From contig NC_092869.1 in NCBI RefSeq assembly GCF_032062135.1, positions 44,419,237-44,483,236 of the forward strand: DNA of 64,000 bases, in the 5' to 3' direction. The DNA comes from Pyxicephalus adspersus (taxonomy: Eukaryota > Chordata > Amphibia > Anura > Pyxicephalidae). A program made the translations under genes and the position numbers. Below the pieces are notes generated by a model that saw only the letters and a list, made by a program, of their open reading frames with translations, was not told where the DNA came from and did no database searches. This document shows, piece after piece, positions 1-10,725 of the stretch (its first letter is position 1; each line of letters opens with the position of its first letter).

Positions 1-340
1 TGCACAGAGCCCTGACCTCACCCTACTGATCACCTTTGGAATGAATTGGAATGATGAGCCAGGTCTTCTCTTTCGTCATCAGTACCTAACCTCACAAATG
101 GGGGGAAAATTTCTACAAAAAGCCTCAAAATCCAATCTACAAAAGTGGAGGAATGTTCATGAAAATCCATATTAAAGGCCATTAGTGGCAACACCAAATT
201 GATGGTCATGTCTTTTTATTAGGATGTCCAAGAAGAACATATAGTTGTAAGGGTGACATGTCGACTAACCTTTTTTTCTATGTAGTATACATTTAAACCA
301 CAACAAGGCTAATGGAAACCCCTCATAATGGTCACAAAAA
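1..340 (+). mobile_element. Decayed Tc1/mariner transposon fragment
   Basis: The left edge holds the 3' part of a Tc1-like transposase region. Read across frameshifts it gives the end of the DDE domain (AQSPDL, then a degraded NELE-like segment), and the stretch matches the better preserved copy at 3400-3760 almost base for base in places. The frame is broken, so this is a fossil. The element extends off the left side of the window. Confidence 0.6.
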
Positions 341-554
341 TGTAGAGGCCTGAGAGCTTAGCCCAGAGATCACACCAACACCCCAACATGGGAGAGTCAT
401 GTAGATTTATTTCTCAAGGATCCAAACACACTGAAATAATAGATTCGGTCATTCTGTATCTCACAATTCATTTTATATATTATCTGCTGAACATAGCTTG
501 TTATATTCAGTATTTTCTTCTCTTTGTTTCCCAGGTTGGTGTCTGACTGACAAG

Positions 555-671
555 CTCTGAGCGGAAAGTCTTCAACAAATCCATATACGCGGTCAGCTCG
601 GTCATTGATTATCTGCGGAAGTCAACAGGCAAATCGCAGAGGAACATCTCCAATCCCACAGAATTATCTTT
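555..671 (+). CDS. Candidate internal exon, gene unassigned
   Basis: A 117-nt open stretch starts after an AG at 553-554 and ends at a perfect GTAAGT donor (672-677). In the chosen frame it reads SERKVFNKSIYAVSSVIDYL and continues with RKSTGKSQRN, a plausible soluble protein segment. The length is a multiple of three and both ends are phase 2, so the exon would be symmetric. A stronger polypyrimidine tract and CAG lie 20 nt upstream (acceptor 533-534), but starting there puts a stop codon early in every frame. Either the downstream AG is used, or this is a pseudo-exon, or the sequence has an indel. I do not recognise the protein. No neighbouring exon of the same gene is identified. Confidence 0.33.
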
Positions 672-1249
672 GTAAGTGTTGAAAGGAATATGATAGACAG
701 GCCATAAAACAATTGTCCCTGATTGAAGCCCAGAATCTCGACTTCTACACTGTGAATCCTTCCTCTTCCAGAATTGAATCCCCCCCTACACCCCCACCAT
801 GGTGGACTATAAGTTTTTGTTACATTAGAATAAATTGGGTATTTTCCCTCATTATTCCCTGTTTATAGCCCAAATGATTCTAGAAGCCGGGTTCAGGGAC
901 GATTCTCCAACATATTAAATATCATTATGTAATTCATATTCTGCCTACAATCTGGTGTATTTCTTAGTGAGGATCTGAATATTCCTTGTGATATTCTAGA
1001 AGTGGAGAAGTGAAGAAACAAGCTGCTTTGTTATATTGCATCTAAAAATAATATTGTTACAAAACATAAATGTATAAAAATAAAATATACAACTGAAAAT
1101 AAGCAACATATTTTAGCATATATGTTCATAATTGTATCATACAATCTGCTACAAAACTAAAAACTGAGAAAAAAGTTTTCAAAGAAAAACCTTAAAAACT
1201 TGGGCAAGATGGGATTAATGGTAAAGCTGAAGAAGAATTCCATATTGTT
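672..1249. other. AT-rich spacer, nothing recognised
   Basis: AT-rich non-coding DNA follows the candidate donor site. It has short A-rich runs but no repeat family, gene or RNA that I can recognise. Confidence 0.5.
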
Positions 1250-1928
1250 TAGTAGGGATGAGCGAGCGAGTTTTTAAAACTCGATCTTGCTGCGCATCCT
1301 GCCGTTCACGCTTACCGAAATTGTGAGGGAGAATGGCCAGTGTAAACTCGCCGATTGAGCTCAAATTTCCCCCCGAAAAAATTTTGAAAAACTAAAAAAG
1401 ACTGCAGGCTGCGCTGATCAATGAATGCAGCACCGGCATCAGAGGTTACATGAGTTACAAGTTTCCCCATTCAAAACCTTTAGTGCTTTCTGATTGGCTG
1501 AGGAAAGCTTTACTCAACCAATCAGGGAGCACTAGGGGTTTTGAATGGAGATACGTGTCCCCATTTAACCTCTAGTGTCGGGGATCACAAACAGGATTCC
1601 CAGAGATGCAAGAATGATTGCAGTTTTGGGAAACCACTGGGATCCCCGGGCACTAGAAGTTAATTACCTTCTAGTGCCCCGGGATCTTTTCAATAAATGG
1701 GGCCACGGCTGCATTCTTTGAGAACAGTGTGCAATCCCCGGGGCAGTTGAGGTTAGTTAACCTCTAGTGCCCGGGGATCGCAAACAGGAGGATTCCCTGG
1801 AAATCCTGTTAATCCCTGTGAATCTTCCTGGTATAATTTCCTCGATCTTCTGATGGTTTTGCGAAATCATCGGAAGTTCGAGGATATTTTCACGGGAATG
1901 CCAGAGGCATTTTCGCTCATCCCCACTA
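1250..1928. mobile_element. Non-autonomous DNA transposon with terminal inverted repeats
   Basis: The left end TAGTAGGGATGAGCGA and the reverse complement of the right end (TAGTGGGGATGAGCGA) differ at one base, giving 16-bp inverted termini. The interior carries several long hairpins built on CACTAG and CTAGTGCCC blocks and no transposase frame. Size is 679 bp. I could not find a convincing target-site duplication, so the superfamily is open. The hairpin-rich interior resembles the 38961-39757 element. Confidence 0.65.
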
Positions 1929-2610
1929 TTTGGAAGAAGAGCTTCTTAGCCTCATCATTGTGAGCAAATCATTAACCTTTATTAGGTATTTTAATATGTA
2001 AGTTGAAAAATATAATGGTTTATAATTTTTATTTTTTCTTGCTCTTCCATGAGTATTCCTCTGCAAGGATCAATGGGGGTGATTTATTAAGGGAGTACTG
2101 GAATTCATATTTGTTGCCTGACATCATAAATCTTCAATCTTATATCTATGAAATCACTCACACATGTTTTCCCATTTCAAGAGACTGTCACCAACCTAAA
2201 ATAATGCAAAGCACAGAAGGTCAAATATTATAAATACTTATTTGCAAATTGTTGTTTAAATTGATTGGTCAATTACCTAGCATGTCCCTTTTCCTCCACT
2301 GAATTTTGAAACATATATCTATTGTGCTGTCAACCACAAATTTTGACAACTGCTTTGAGGTTTAGTGATGTTCTTTTTCTAGAAGCAAAAAAGCAACAGC
2401 ATTTGGTGGTCAGAAGAAACTTTCAGAATTTTCAGAAACTGCACTGAAGTTCATTATATCTTCAGTTACACCCACATGCGTATATCTATACAACATGGTT
2501 CTTAACCACTCCCATTCATTTGAAAAGGAGCGGTTGGGAGCGCAGTTGAGCCTGTAGTAGCTGTAAATCTGATATGGCCCATTAGAATCTCAAGCTCAAT
2601 GTCCATATTG
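1929..2610. other. Unannotated spacer
   Basis: Low-complexity AT-rich DNA with no recognised gene. The 76-codon open frame at 2003-2233 has no domain or splice context and is probably chance. Confidence 0.4.
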
Positions 2611-2830
2611 CTGGCTTCTAGGAGCTGGTTTCCATAGAGCTTCTATCCAAAATATATAAACGGGGCTCAGAAAAGAAAAGACAAAACAACTGGAGAGAGA
2701 GGGTGGTTGTGGTTTTGACTGGCGAGTGATGAAGTCCACAAAACCATTTAGAACATTTAAATGAAGGGAAATAATTGGAAAAAAGCAGATTTGTTGGTTT
2801 ATTCATTTTTTTATAATAGTCATTACCAAA
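2611..2830. repeat. Left copy of a local duplication
   Basis: About 220 bp that align with 3801-4025, including TCCATAGAGCTTCT, the AACTGGAGAGAG block and a closing ATTTGTT-rich stretch. The two copies are about 1190 bp apart in the same orientation and lie outside the Tc1 fragments between them. Confidence 0.7.
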
Positions 2831-3190
2831 ATGAGTTAGTCAATTGTGCTCCTCCAGCCTTGTGGTCACAGTTTGGTGACAAGCCTTTTCTGTTCCCCTA
2901 TGACTGTGCCCCAGGGTACAAAGCCAGCTCCATAAAGATATGGGGTCACCAGTTTGGTGTGGAGGAACTCAAGTGTCCTGCACAGAGCCCTGACCTCATC
3001 CCTACTGAACACCTTTAGAATGAATTGGAATGGTGAATTAGGTCTTTCTTTACCAACAACAGTACCTGAGCTCAAAAATAGGGGCAAATCCCCACAGACA
3101 CCCTCCAAATTATTGTGGAAAATCTTGTGGAGACTGTTATAGCTCCAAAGGAGGGGAACCTTCCAATATTGGCCATGGTATGGGTGCAAC
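2831..3190 (+). pseudogene. Tc1/mariner transposase fragment (copy a)
   Basis: The open frame at 2761-3018 encodes CAPPALWSQFGDKPFLFPYD, then CAPGYKASS and AQSPDLIPTEHL. This is the C-terminal part of a Tc1-family DDE transposase, where FPHDxAPxHK and SPDLNPxEHLW are the usual motifs around the second and third catalytic acids. A stop replaces the codon after EHL, and frameshifts follow. No N-terminal DNA-binding region is visible. Confidence 0.8.
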
Positions 3191-3204
3191 TTCATGTTAT
3201 AGGA

Positions 3205-3770
3205 CATGGAGAATGGGATGTTCAGCAAGCTTTTATACGGTAGATGGTCAGGTGTCTCCAGTGAAGCGTCCCGGTAATTCTCCATCATACAAAAACATTG
3301 TAGACAATTGTGCTCCTCCAGCCTTGTGGTCACAGTTTGGTGAAGACCCTTTTCTGTTCCCCCATGACTGTGCCCCGGGGTACAAAGCCAACTCCAGTTT
3401 GGTGTGGAGGAACAGTCCTGACCTCAACCCAACTGAACACCTTTGGGATGAATTGGAATGTTGAGCCAGGTCTTCTCATCCAACATCAGCTCCTGACCTC
3501 ACAAATGGGGTGAATTCCCACCGACACAACCCAAAATCTTATGAAAAGTCTTCCCAAAGGAGTAAATGATAATAAAGCCATAAAAGGTAGGCAATTCCAT
3601 TCAAATTTCCATCAGGGGCAACTCCATATTGATGGTCATGGATCTAGAATAGGTTGTTCAACAAGATCAATGAGGTGTAAGGGTGATGTGTTTACAAACC
3701 TTTGGAAATGTAGGATACCACAACACGGGTGATAGAAACTCCAAGATTGGCCATTCTCATTTTGGGCTAT
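3205..3770 (+). pseudogene. Tc1/mariner transposase fragment (copy b)
   Basis: A second copy lies immediately downstream in the same orientation. It reads DGQVSPVKRPGNSPSYKN, then CAPPALWSQFGEDPFLFPHD and SPDLNPTEHLWDELE, so the conserved DLNPxEHLW motif with its terminal acid is intact here. The stretch before SPDL is shortened compared with copy a, and a stop follows DELEC. The trailing non-coding part matches the fragment at 1-340. Confidence 0.85.
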
Positions 3771-3800
3771 TATGAGGGGTTCTCATCAGTCTTTGAACCA

Positions 3801-4025
3801 CTGGGTTCCAGGAGCCATTTTCCATAGAGCTTCTTTTCAAAACACATAAATAGGACTCGGAAAAGAAAGGACTAATACAACTGGAGAGAGGGGCTGATTA
3901 GTTTTTACTGGTGATGATGAAGTTGAACAGCGTGGTAATAAAAACAATTAAAATATTGAAATGAAAGGGAAGGGAAAGAAGCAACATTGGTGGTTTGCAC
4001 ATTTGTTATTTGCTAATGACTATAA
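3801..4025. repeat. Right copy of a local duplication
   Basis: This is the partner of 2611-2830, in the same orientation with clear but imperfect identity. Divergence between the copies suggests an old event. Confidence 0.7.
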
Positions 4026-4199
4026 TAATGATTAACAGAAATGCCTTATTGGAAATTCACTTATATCTCCTAAAATCCTATATCCCTCAGGATTCCGCCA
4101 TTCCTAATCACTTTTACCTTCCAATGTTTTACTTGTTGTCCATGTCCCTCCAATCTGTATGGCCATTTGGTCACAGCCAGCTGCAATACAGCAGTCCAA

Positions 4200-4740
4200 T
4201 AATATGGGGAGGACGCGGCCCCGGAGAATTATTATCCATGTACATGTAATTTCACTGAGTTCGGTTGGGCGTTGCGTTGGTGGAAAACAAAATGGATGGT
4301 TAACATTGTCAATGAATCAGAGGCGTGAATAAAATAATTTGCAAAATAAATAAAAATCCAGACAAGCTCAGCGCCATAAAACTTTTCATCTGACCGAGAA
4401 AATGTGTTTTATGGCTTTAATTAGTGGCAGTGTTTTCCGTGTATTCCAAGTGATAATCTGAATATATGCCGCGCTTAACCTGGAGGGCGAGAGGTACGGA
4501 AAGGACTTTCAGAATAAATGTTCCAGAGACGATCACAGGAAAGTCCTTCATTATTACACTGAAATTATGGCTTGAGCACATACAATATAAAATGTACAAT
4601 GTATTGTCAAAGCCTTTATGGAAGTCAGAGAAGTCTGTCCGTATATTGCTGGAAATATATATAAAGTCAGCACCAGGAAACAGTGATTTCAGCAAAATGG
4701 ATTTTGCTGCAAACTTTTCAGTTTTACTCATTAGGCCAAT
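4200..4740. promoter_or_regulatory. Low-repeat block, candidate conserved non-coding element
   Basis: This block lacks recognisable repeats, keeps several CpGs and has TAAT-core sites (for example TTTAATTAGTGG near 4418). Open frames exist on both strands (115 codons forward, 104 reverse) but neither looks like a known protein, and frames open on both strands are often chance. Regulatory status is inference only. Confidence 0.25.
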
Positions 4741-5043
4741 AAGGAAAAAATTGTTTCAGGTTCTTGTTTGTTTGTTTTTTATTAATGGCCAACATGTTTT
4801 GTCAAAATGGTGAATTTTCCCCAAATCTGGCGCTTTCTGACAAAATTTAAAGGAAATAAAAAACTCTCAATTTCTCTTTTTCCAGCTAAGGACAATGCTG
4901 CTGTGCTGCTTTTTGGAGCCTGATAAGCTAATTCTAATACAAAGAAGAAGGAGCAGAGGAATCGTACATCCCAGATGTCTATTATCTCAGAGGGGTGTCC
5001 TCCCTCCCTACCTAAAAACAGGTAGTTGCCTGCTTGCTAAGAG

Positions 5044-5374
5044 ATTATTATTATTACACAGTATTTATATAGCACCAACATATTACGCAGCGCTGTACAA
5101 AGTCCATAGTCATGTCACTAGCTGTCCCTTAAAGGAGCTCACAATCTAATGTCCCTACCATAGTCATATGACAGTCTAAGGGCAATTTTGGGGAAGCCAA
5201 ATAACCTAACTGCATGTTTTTGGAATGTGGGAGGAAACCAGAGTACCCGGAGGAAACACACACAAAGACGGGGAGAACCTGCAAACTCCATGCAGATAGT
5301 GTCCTGGCCCAAATTTAAAACTGGGACCCAGCGCTGCAAAGGCCAGAGTGCTAACCACTGAGCCACCGTGTTAC
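5044..5374 (-). mobile_element. tRNA-derived SINE, near full length
   Basis: On the minus strand the element begins with an A-box-like GGTGGCTCAGTGGTTAGCAC, followed by a degraded B box. A central body follows (CATGCAGTTAGGTTA and the reverse complement of GAGCTCACAATCTAATGT), then a tail with GTACAGCGCTGCGTAATATG and an ATAATAATAAT end. The GGTTCGAATC box is mutated here. Confidence 0.85.
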
Positions 5375-5700
5375 AATTATGTCAATTTTGGTGACTTCAA
5401 ATGTCTTAGGTAGATCAGCCCCTGCTGCAACCTCTCACCTTGTAAATTGCTACAAAGTTGCAATGTTGCATTCTTATCACTGGGCTGAAGAAACTGAGGA
5501 AATACTTCCTTCTGCCTGCAGCAGACTGATGACATTATTTTCAGCCTAGGCAAAGTCAGTGAATACAGCTTAAGACTTGCTCTTTAATTATAAAAGGTTA
5601 CGGTTAATGTATATTGTGACATGGCAGGTCTTTAGGTAAAGACATACAGGTCCACTTTAATTAAGTATAAGAGGGTAGTAAGTTTGTGCAGATCATATAA
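5375..5700. repeat. Fragment of an unnamed dispersed repeat
   Basis: The segment CTTCTGCCTGCAGCAGACTG and the following GATGACATTATTTTCAGCC recur in slightly changed form at 30780-30840. It is therefore repetitive, but I cannot name the family. Confidence 0.4.
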
Positions 5701-6783
5701 ACTGTAGGCAAAAACCAACCCCAATCTCCCGCAGTTACAAGCCGCTTTTCTTTGCACTGTTCTACACTCGAGCTTTAATTTTTAATAGCAGTAATAGCTT
5801 CACTCTGCCAGCACAGGAGGGAATCGGGTATATTATCATACTCTGTACAAGTTCCCAAATCATTTTGCTGGATTCCAATTACATCGGCTGTAGCTGTGAA
5901 CTCGCCGTCCATCTTAGGCGACATTTTGCCCTTTGTGGAGAGAAAACTCTGACCCATGAGCCGGACAAAATATGAACAATGGTATGAAAATGCACAATGC
6001 TCACACAATGCCATCTTGTCTTTGTTTATTCCTTTCCTCTGTATTTCAGAATTTAGACTGAAAGAAAATATTAGTAGAAGGTAAACTCGTCTCTGGAACT
6101 ATGAAAGTAGAATATTTGCCCCCCAATGGGGCTGAACATCAGTGTCACTTCTGCCCAGGAGACTCGCAGTAGGAGTCTGTAATTTGGCACATTCACCCAG
6201 AGTAACAGATGCCGAGATCAGCACTGAGTATCTCAGCTTTGTCTCTGAGAACCGCAATCCAACCGCTGATAATGAGGAAAACCTAATTGGACGCTTTATG
6301 TGACCGCCTACTGCAGCTTCCCAATAGGTTGCCTTTAAATTTGGATGGAAAATCGGTTCTGTAATTAGCAAAATGGAATTCTGTTTATAAACATCTTTTG
6401 TTTTTGCTTTTTCTGCTCTAAATATTTTTATGACCTTATAAATTTATATCGGTGATTCCTAACTTGAATTGTGAATTCTTTTTACCCAATAAAAGCACAA
6501 ACTATCCAAACCTATCTCATTTGTTTAATGATCGATTTGACCTACTGCTTTCCTCTCTAACTGAGCTGAAAACAATTAAATATGATCTCAGACAAATCGA
6601 CCTACAATCTACCACTTGATTGCTGAAATAAGATGTAGCCTACTTCGGGTATCTGGCAATTTCCTTGGACTGATAATATATACTGAAATACTTTTTCATG
6701 ATACGATTAAATTTCATTTGAGGTCAGGTTGAAAAATTGACTCTGCATGCGAGTCATCCGGGAATATGATCTGCTTCTCTCCC
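5701..6783. other. Unannotated low-repeat DNA
   Basis: Mostly unique-looking sequence with modest CpG content around 5780-6010 and 6110-6370. The open frames there (79 and 90 codons, minus strand) have no recognisable domain. No RNA gene seen. Confidence 0.35.
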
Positions 6784-6814
6784 CTGAAGAAGCACATGTG
6801 TGCGAAACGTGTTA
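6784..6814 (+). ncRNA. Hammerhead-like structured motif, copy 1
   Basis: CTGAAGA is followed by a perfect GCACA/TGTGC stem, then GAAAC GT GTT. The order of elements matches a type I hammerhead core with one additional A after CTGAAGA. Flank (stem I) pairing is weak in this copy. Confidence 0.4.
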
Positions 6815-7119
6815 GGTACAAAATCCTACCCTATATCTTTATACAAATTGGATTCATTGTATGGTTTGGTGAGCTTATATCATGAACATCATGAACCTTA
6901 TGTGATGAATATTTGTTTATTTGTTGAATGATACATCTTTGATGTTATTTATATAACCTGTCTGACCTATACACTGCCCTCGAACCCCTGATACAAATCC
7001 ATGCTTCTATTTGACTAATCACAGCCCATGATCAAATTGCACCATATTGCTGACATTGCAGTGGTGCAATGTATCAATATTTTGATCAATTTAAATCAAT
7101 TGTGATAGACTGCACTTAT

Positions 7120-7445
7120 GTCATGTACCACCCAATTTCCACTTTCCTTTCCCCTCATTCTTCCCTTTTATCTCACTTACTGCCCCCCATTCCCTCCCAT
7201 TCTCTTTGTTTTCTCCATCTCCTTCTTCTCTCTCTCCTCCCCTCAATCTCATTATCTCTGTCCATCTTTTCCTCTTTTTCCTCTCTGCTTTCTGCTCATT
7301 CTCTCCCCTCCTCTCTTCTCTTTATATATTTCTCTGCTTTGTTCTCTCATCACTCTGATCTCTTCCTATCTTTTCCCTTTCTTTATTCCTGCCTCTCGCT
7401 CAATCCTTCCCTTTCTTTCGTTCTCTATCTATCCCTCTCTTGATC
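7120..7445. repeat. Pyrimidine-rich tract (C/T on + strand)
   Basis: About 325 bp are dominated by C and T on the plus strand with almost no G. The two overlapping Ser/Leu/Phe-rich open frames (124 and 120 codons) arise from this composition and are not genes. Confidence 0.85.
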
Positions 7446-8170
7446 TTCTATGTCTAAGCTGTACATTATCTGTGGTTTAGTTCAGACCAATCTGTACGCC
7501 TCCGGCAGAGATAGTTATTGATTATGAAGATTTTCCTCCTCTGACACGCGGTTGGTATCTGGCTGGTCTATGGACAGATAAGACCTTCTCACTTCATTTA
7601 GACTTTTAGATAGTCTGAGTTCTTCTCGGTCAATAGCTTTGTACACTTTAGAGCTGTTAAGATGATTCCCTCCCTACAGGTTATCTGGGAGCCTTTCAGC
7701 AGCTTTAAGCTAATCAAACCCACATAGGCCTCCGGGTCGCATGCGACCACCTCTTGTGAACTCTTCCCCGTCGTCACAAATTGACTTCCAGAGAAGTTGT
7801 TCAAGACGCCGCGGAAAGTTTAGAGGCTGAATAAAAAAGTCTTTTCTGTAGCCGGAGAGAAACAAGATGCTAAAATTGATGTTTTAAAAGCTGCCATGTT
7901 CTTCTTTGAATTTAATTGCTATTTACCAAACCAAATAAACACCGTGGAAAACCTGGGAAATTCAGCTGTTCAAAGGAGCCGTGTTGTTCAAAGAAAGAGA
8001 ATCAGAGATTGGCCAGCTTGTAAATCATCTAAATATTTGCTGGTGGTTCTGTTTGACCTCCACAGTCTGCGGCGATATTTCTAGGGGGATGAAGAAATCT
8101 GACAATTTACCTCATTTGGAAAAGGACTCATTGATCATTGCCAACTAAAAATAAATAAATAATAGGAAAT
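7446..8170. other. Unannotated low-repeat DNA
   Basis: Moderately CpG-bearing unique sequence around 7480-7860, with no coding frame or repeat that I can support. Confidence 0.35.
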
Positions 8171-8171
8171 C

Positions 8172-8257
8172 TATTCCAGGTTTGTTGGATCACCTAGGTT
8201 CTCCCATGACATTCTAACGTGTCCAGTCTTCGAGGGCTTTAGTAAATCAGCCCCAAT
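8172..8257. mobile_element. Foldback MITE, one arm
   Basis: TTCCAGGTTTGTTGGATCAC through TTTAGTAAATCAGCCCC matches the right arm of the palindromic MITE seen complete at 36698-36914. Confidence 0.65.
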
Positions 8258-8261
8258 AAGC

Positions 8262-8470
8262 TAGCGTTTCTCAACCAGGGTTCCTCAAGAGTTTGATAAA
8301 GGTTCCTTGAGTTCCTTGGTGGCTCCAATGATCTTTTTGGCTATCTGTAAGGCTGACATTTTTCCCACTGGTCAGTAATGTAAGAGGAATTCTTCCCACT
8401 GACCATCACACTAATATACTGTGAACTGTGGATATAGTAATTATAGCATGGGTACCCTGATGACCCAAAT
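8262..8470 (+). mobile_element. hAT-like dispersed repeat (family B), 3' truncated
   Basis: Begins GTTTCTCAACCAGGGTTCCT and carries the internal blocks ATCTTTTTGGCTATCTGTAA and CCCACTGACCATCACACTAA shared with copies near 12285, 43805, 44523 and 53915. The right terminus is missing. Confidence 0.7.
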
Positions 8471-8489
8471 GTGGTCATGGGACAGAGAT

Positions 8490-8608
8490 ATAGCAATATA
8501 GAAAACCTGGAATGGATTTCTTCAACTCTATTTGCTATTTGTTCAACACTGGATTTAATCTATTCCTAGCTTGCTAAATCATTGAGGTTCCCCCATGATA
8601 GTATATCC
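8490..8608. mobile_element. Foldback MITE fragment
   Basis: Both arms are partly recognisable, from AACCTGGAATGG through CCCATGATAGTATATCC. It ends where a different element starts at 8609, suggesting nested insertion. Confidence 0.5.
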
Positions 8609-8830
8609 CAGGGGTGTAAAATCTGGCCCAAGAGCCAAATCTGGCCCTCAAGGGCCTTTTTTTTTTTGGCCCCCAAGGAATTCTGAAAATGAACTACATC
8701 TGGCCTGCCCGCGTTTCTTTTTTAATACATTCAGTACATAGACATTATTCCTTTACACCCATCATGTGACACAGCCTAGGCAATGATCACATGGTGCCTG
8801 ACTACCAGGGGCATAGTCTCCAATGGAGAC
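8609..8830 (+). mobile_element. hAT-like element with CAGGGGTGT terminus
   Basis: CAGGGGTGTAAAATCTGGCC and the following GGCCCTCAAGGGCC block are a left end typical of many vertebrate hAT MITEs, where ends of the form CAGNG are usual. I did not find a matching right terminus. Confidence 0.55.
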
Positions 8831-8959
8831 AAAACTTGTGATTTGTGATTAGTGTCAGACAAACTTGTGATTTGAGAGGATGAACAACATACAGCCTGCA
8901 TAGATAGATAGAAATTAGTCTTTTCAACCTTAAAGTGTGTGTAATTTGGTTGTTGATGT

Positions 8960-9009
8960 CAGGCTTATAAATCCTGAAGAAGCAGAATCTGCGAAACGCA
9001 TTGAGCCTG
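8960..9009 (+). ncRNA. Hammerhead-like structured motif, copy 2
   Basis: Core CTGAAGA (8974-8980), stem GCAG/CTGC, then GAAAC GC ATT. The flanks CAGGCT (8960-8965) and AGCCTG (9004-9009) are exactly complementary, forming an outer stem with an 8-nt internal loop (TATAAATC) on the 5' side. That matches type I hammerhead stem I. One extra A follows the first core strand. The AT-rich downstream sequence (TTCAAATACATTATATTTTT) resembles that of copy 11. Confidence 0.5.
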
Positions 9010-9185
9010 GACACGTGCATGTTTGTATAAGATATCTCTTATTTTTAATGTTCAAATACATTATATTTTTATGGACTAAAATGGTTTGTAAATGGTAATC
9101 AATGAAAGGGTACCTTCAAAGTCAGTGTGGGTATTTAGAGATTGAATAGATAGATTCCAAACAAATAGCCTATTTGGCTTCTGTA

Positions 9186-9335
9186 AATTGACCTTAGACT
9201 GTTTAAATGACATATGACTATGGTAGGGACATTAGATTGTGAGCTCCTTTGAGGAACAGATAATGACATGACTATGGGATTTGTACAGCGCTGCGTATTA
9301 TGTCAGCACTATATAAATACTGGATGATAATAAAA
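9186..9335 (+). mobile_element. tRNA-derived SINE, 5' truncated
   Basis: Contains GACCTTAGACTG, TTAGATTGTGAGCTCCTTTG and the tail GTACAGCGCTGCGTATTATG, then ATATAAATAC and an AATAA-rich end. The tRNA-like head is absent. Confidence 0.85.
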
Positions 9336-9479
9336 GAAATTGGATGTGTGTGTTTAACACAATTGTTCCCAAAAGAGAAAATATTGAATATTTCAACACA
9401 CTATTCAAGAAAACCACATCCATTAAAGAAAGAGCAAGAAGGGAATTAGGAAAAGATACCATGATTTACCAATTTTGCT

Positions 9480-10010
9480 TCTTTCCCAGCACACAGTTGC
9501 CCCAAGGACTTTCCTCTTGGGAAGGACTGACAGAGGACCAAGAGCCCACAGATAATGCACCAGGGTTCCAGCAAAGACAAGTCCAGAATACAAAGCCAGA
9601 TGTCGTACACGGGTATTGATCCCACCAGATATTCAAAGGCAAAGACAAGAACAGAGTTGAGGTCACAGGCACAAGGTCAGTCCAGGCAGCAAACAATTAC
9701 AGGGCCAGAAACCAGCAAAATCAGCAACAGTAAATCTAATGAATAACACACCAGCAGCAGGGCAACCCAGCTTAACACTACAACAAGTATTGGGGACTAG
9801 AAACAGAAAGGCTATAATGTCCTAGCAGCCAATGCCGGGGCAGGATGAAGCCAGGGACTAATCTGCCCCTAAAATTCCATTCAGATGTGCACAGCTTCGG
9901 AATTTGTGCTGGGGATGCTGAGAAGATACATCTTGGGCTGCACGGCTAAAGGGAAGCAGGGGATGCTGATTATTCCTTGTTCTCCTTGCTGCTGCAAAGG
10001 ACATCGTTGG
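9480..10010 (-). mobile_element. Possible LTR-retrotransposon remnant
   Basis: The stretch of CAGGGTTCC, GGCAAAGACAAGAACAGAG, AGGTCACAGGCACAAGGTCA and GGCCAGAAACCAGC resembles, in reverse, the leader or LTR region of gypsy-type elements common in frog genomes. No LTR pair, primer-binding site or pol frame is visible here, so this is pattern recognition only. Confidence 0.3.
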
Positions 10011-10555
10011 ACAAAGTAAATTGGGAGTGATATTGCAATGGCGCACAGCACAATTTCACCGGCCTGATAAGCATCTCCTAACAATAAAATAGTCTAAGAT
10101 ACTCAAACTACCAAGATGATCAGAATCCATCCTATTATCACTATCCTAATATTAATATTGACACTCAATGCAGGAAGAGTTTATTATTTTTTTACAGTTA
10201 GAATGGACATGTCAGTAACTTTATTTATTTAGTAAGTACAAGAGGTGGTCACTTGGTAATAGGAAAGGGCAGAAAAAAGCCAGACCTGCAATCTAAAATG
10301 CTAAAATAGTTGGTAACACATAAAGAAAGTCCATCCGAGTCACGCTCATGACATGGACTTCAGCTCTTAATATTGAGTCCATGAGATAATCGTCAATGAA
10401 ATCATCCAAACCATTTGCACCATTACACTATTTGCACAATTAAAACAATCTAATATTTGCTCAAAGGGCTGCTTAGGTGAAATTAGTTTATTAAAAAAAA
10501 TCTGCTCTTGTATTTATTTTTAATTTTGTTATTTTGTTGTGTGTATTTGGGATAG
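10011..10555. other. Unannotated spacer
   Basis: AT-rich DNA with no recognised gene or repeat. Confidence 0.4.
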
Positions 10556-10725
10556 TTTACATTGTTTATTTTAGTTTTCTTTGTATTTTCTTTTGTTTAT
10601 CTTTTCATTACTTATGTACTCTTTAAAACATTTCTTTTTCTTTTTTTTTTTTTGTTTGTAAAAAAAATAAAACATAATACATTGAGCCTTATTGAGAAGG
10701 CGCTGGGGGGGAGGGGGGGGGGTAT
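10556..10725. repeat. T-rich tract followed by A-rich and G-run simple sequence
   Basis: A T-dominated stretch ends in T12, then A8, then G7 and G10 runs near 10704-10721. The 74-codon Phe-rich open frame is compositional. Confidence 0.8.

Noticed and set aside
4417..4813. Overlapping 115- and 104-codon genes on opposite strands
   Set aside because: Antisense overlap of two anonymous frames is expected by chance; no domain or splice support.
7069..7480. Ser/Leu-rich proteins of 120-124 codons
   Set aside because: Produced by a pyrimidine-only tract.
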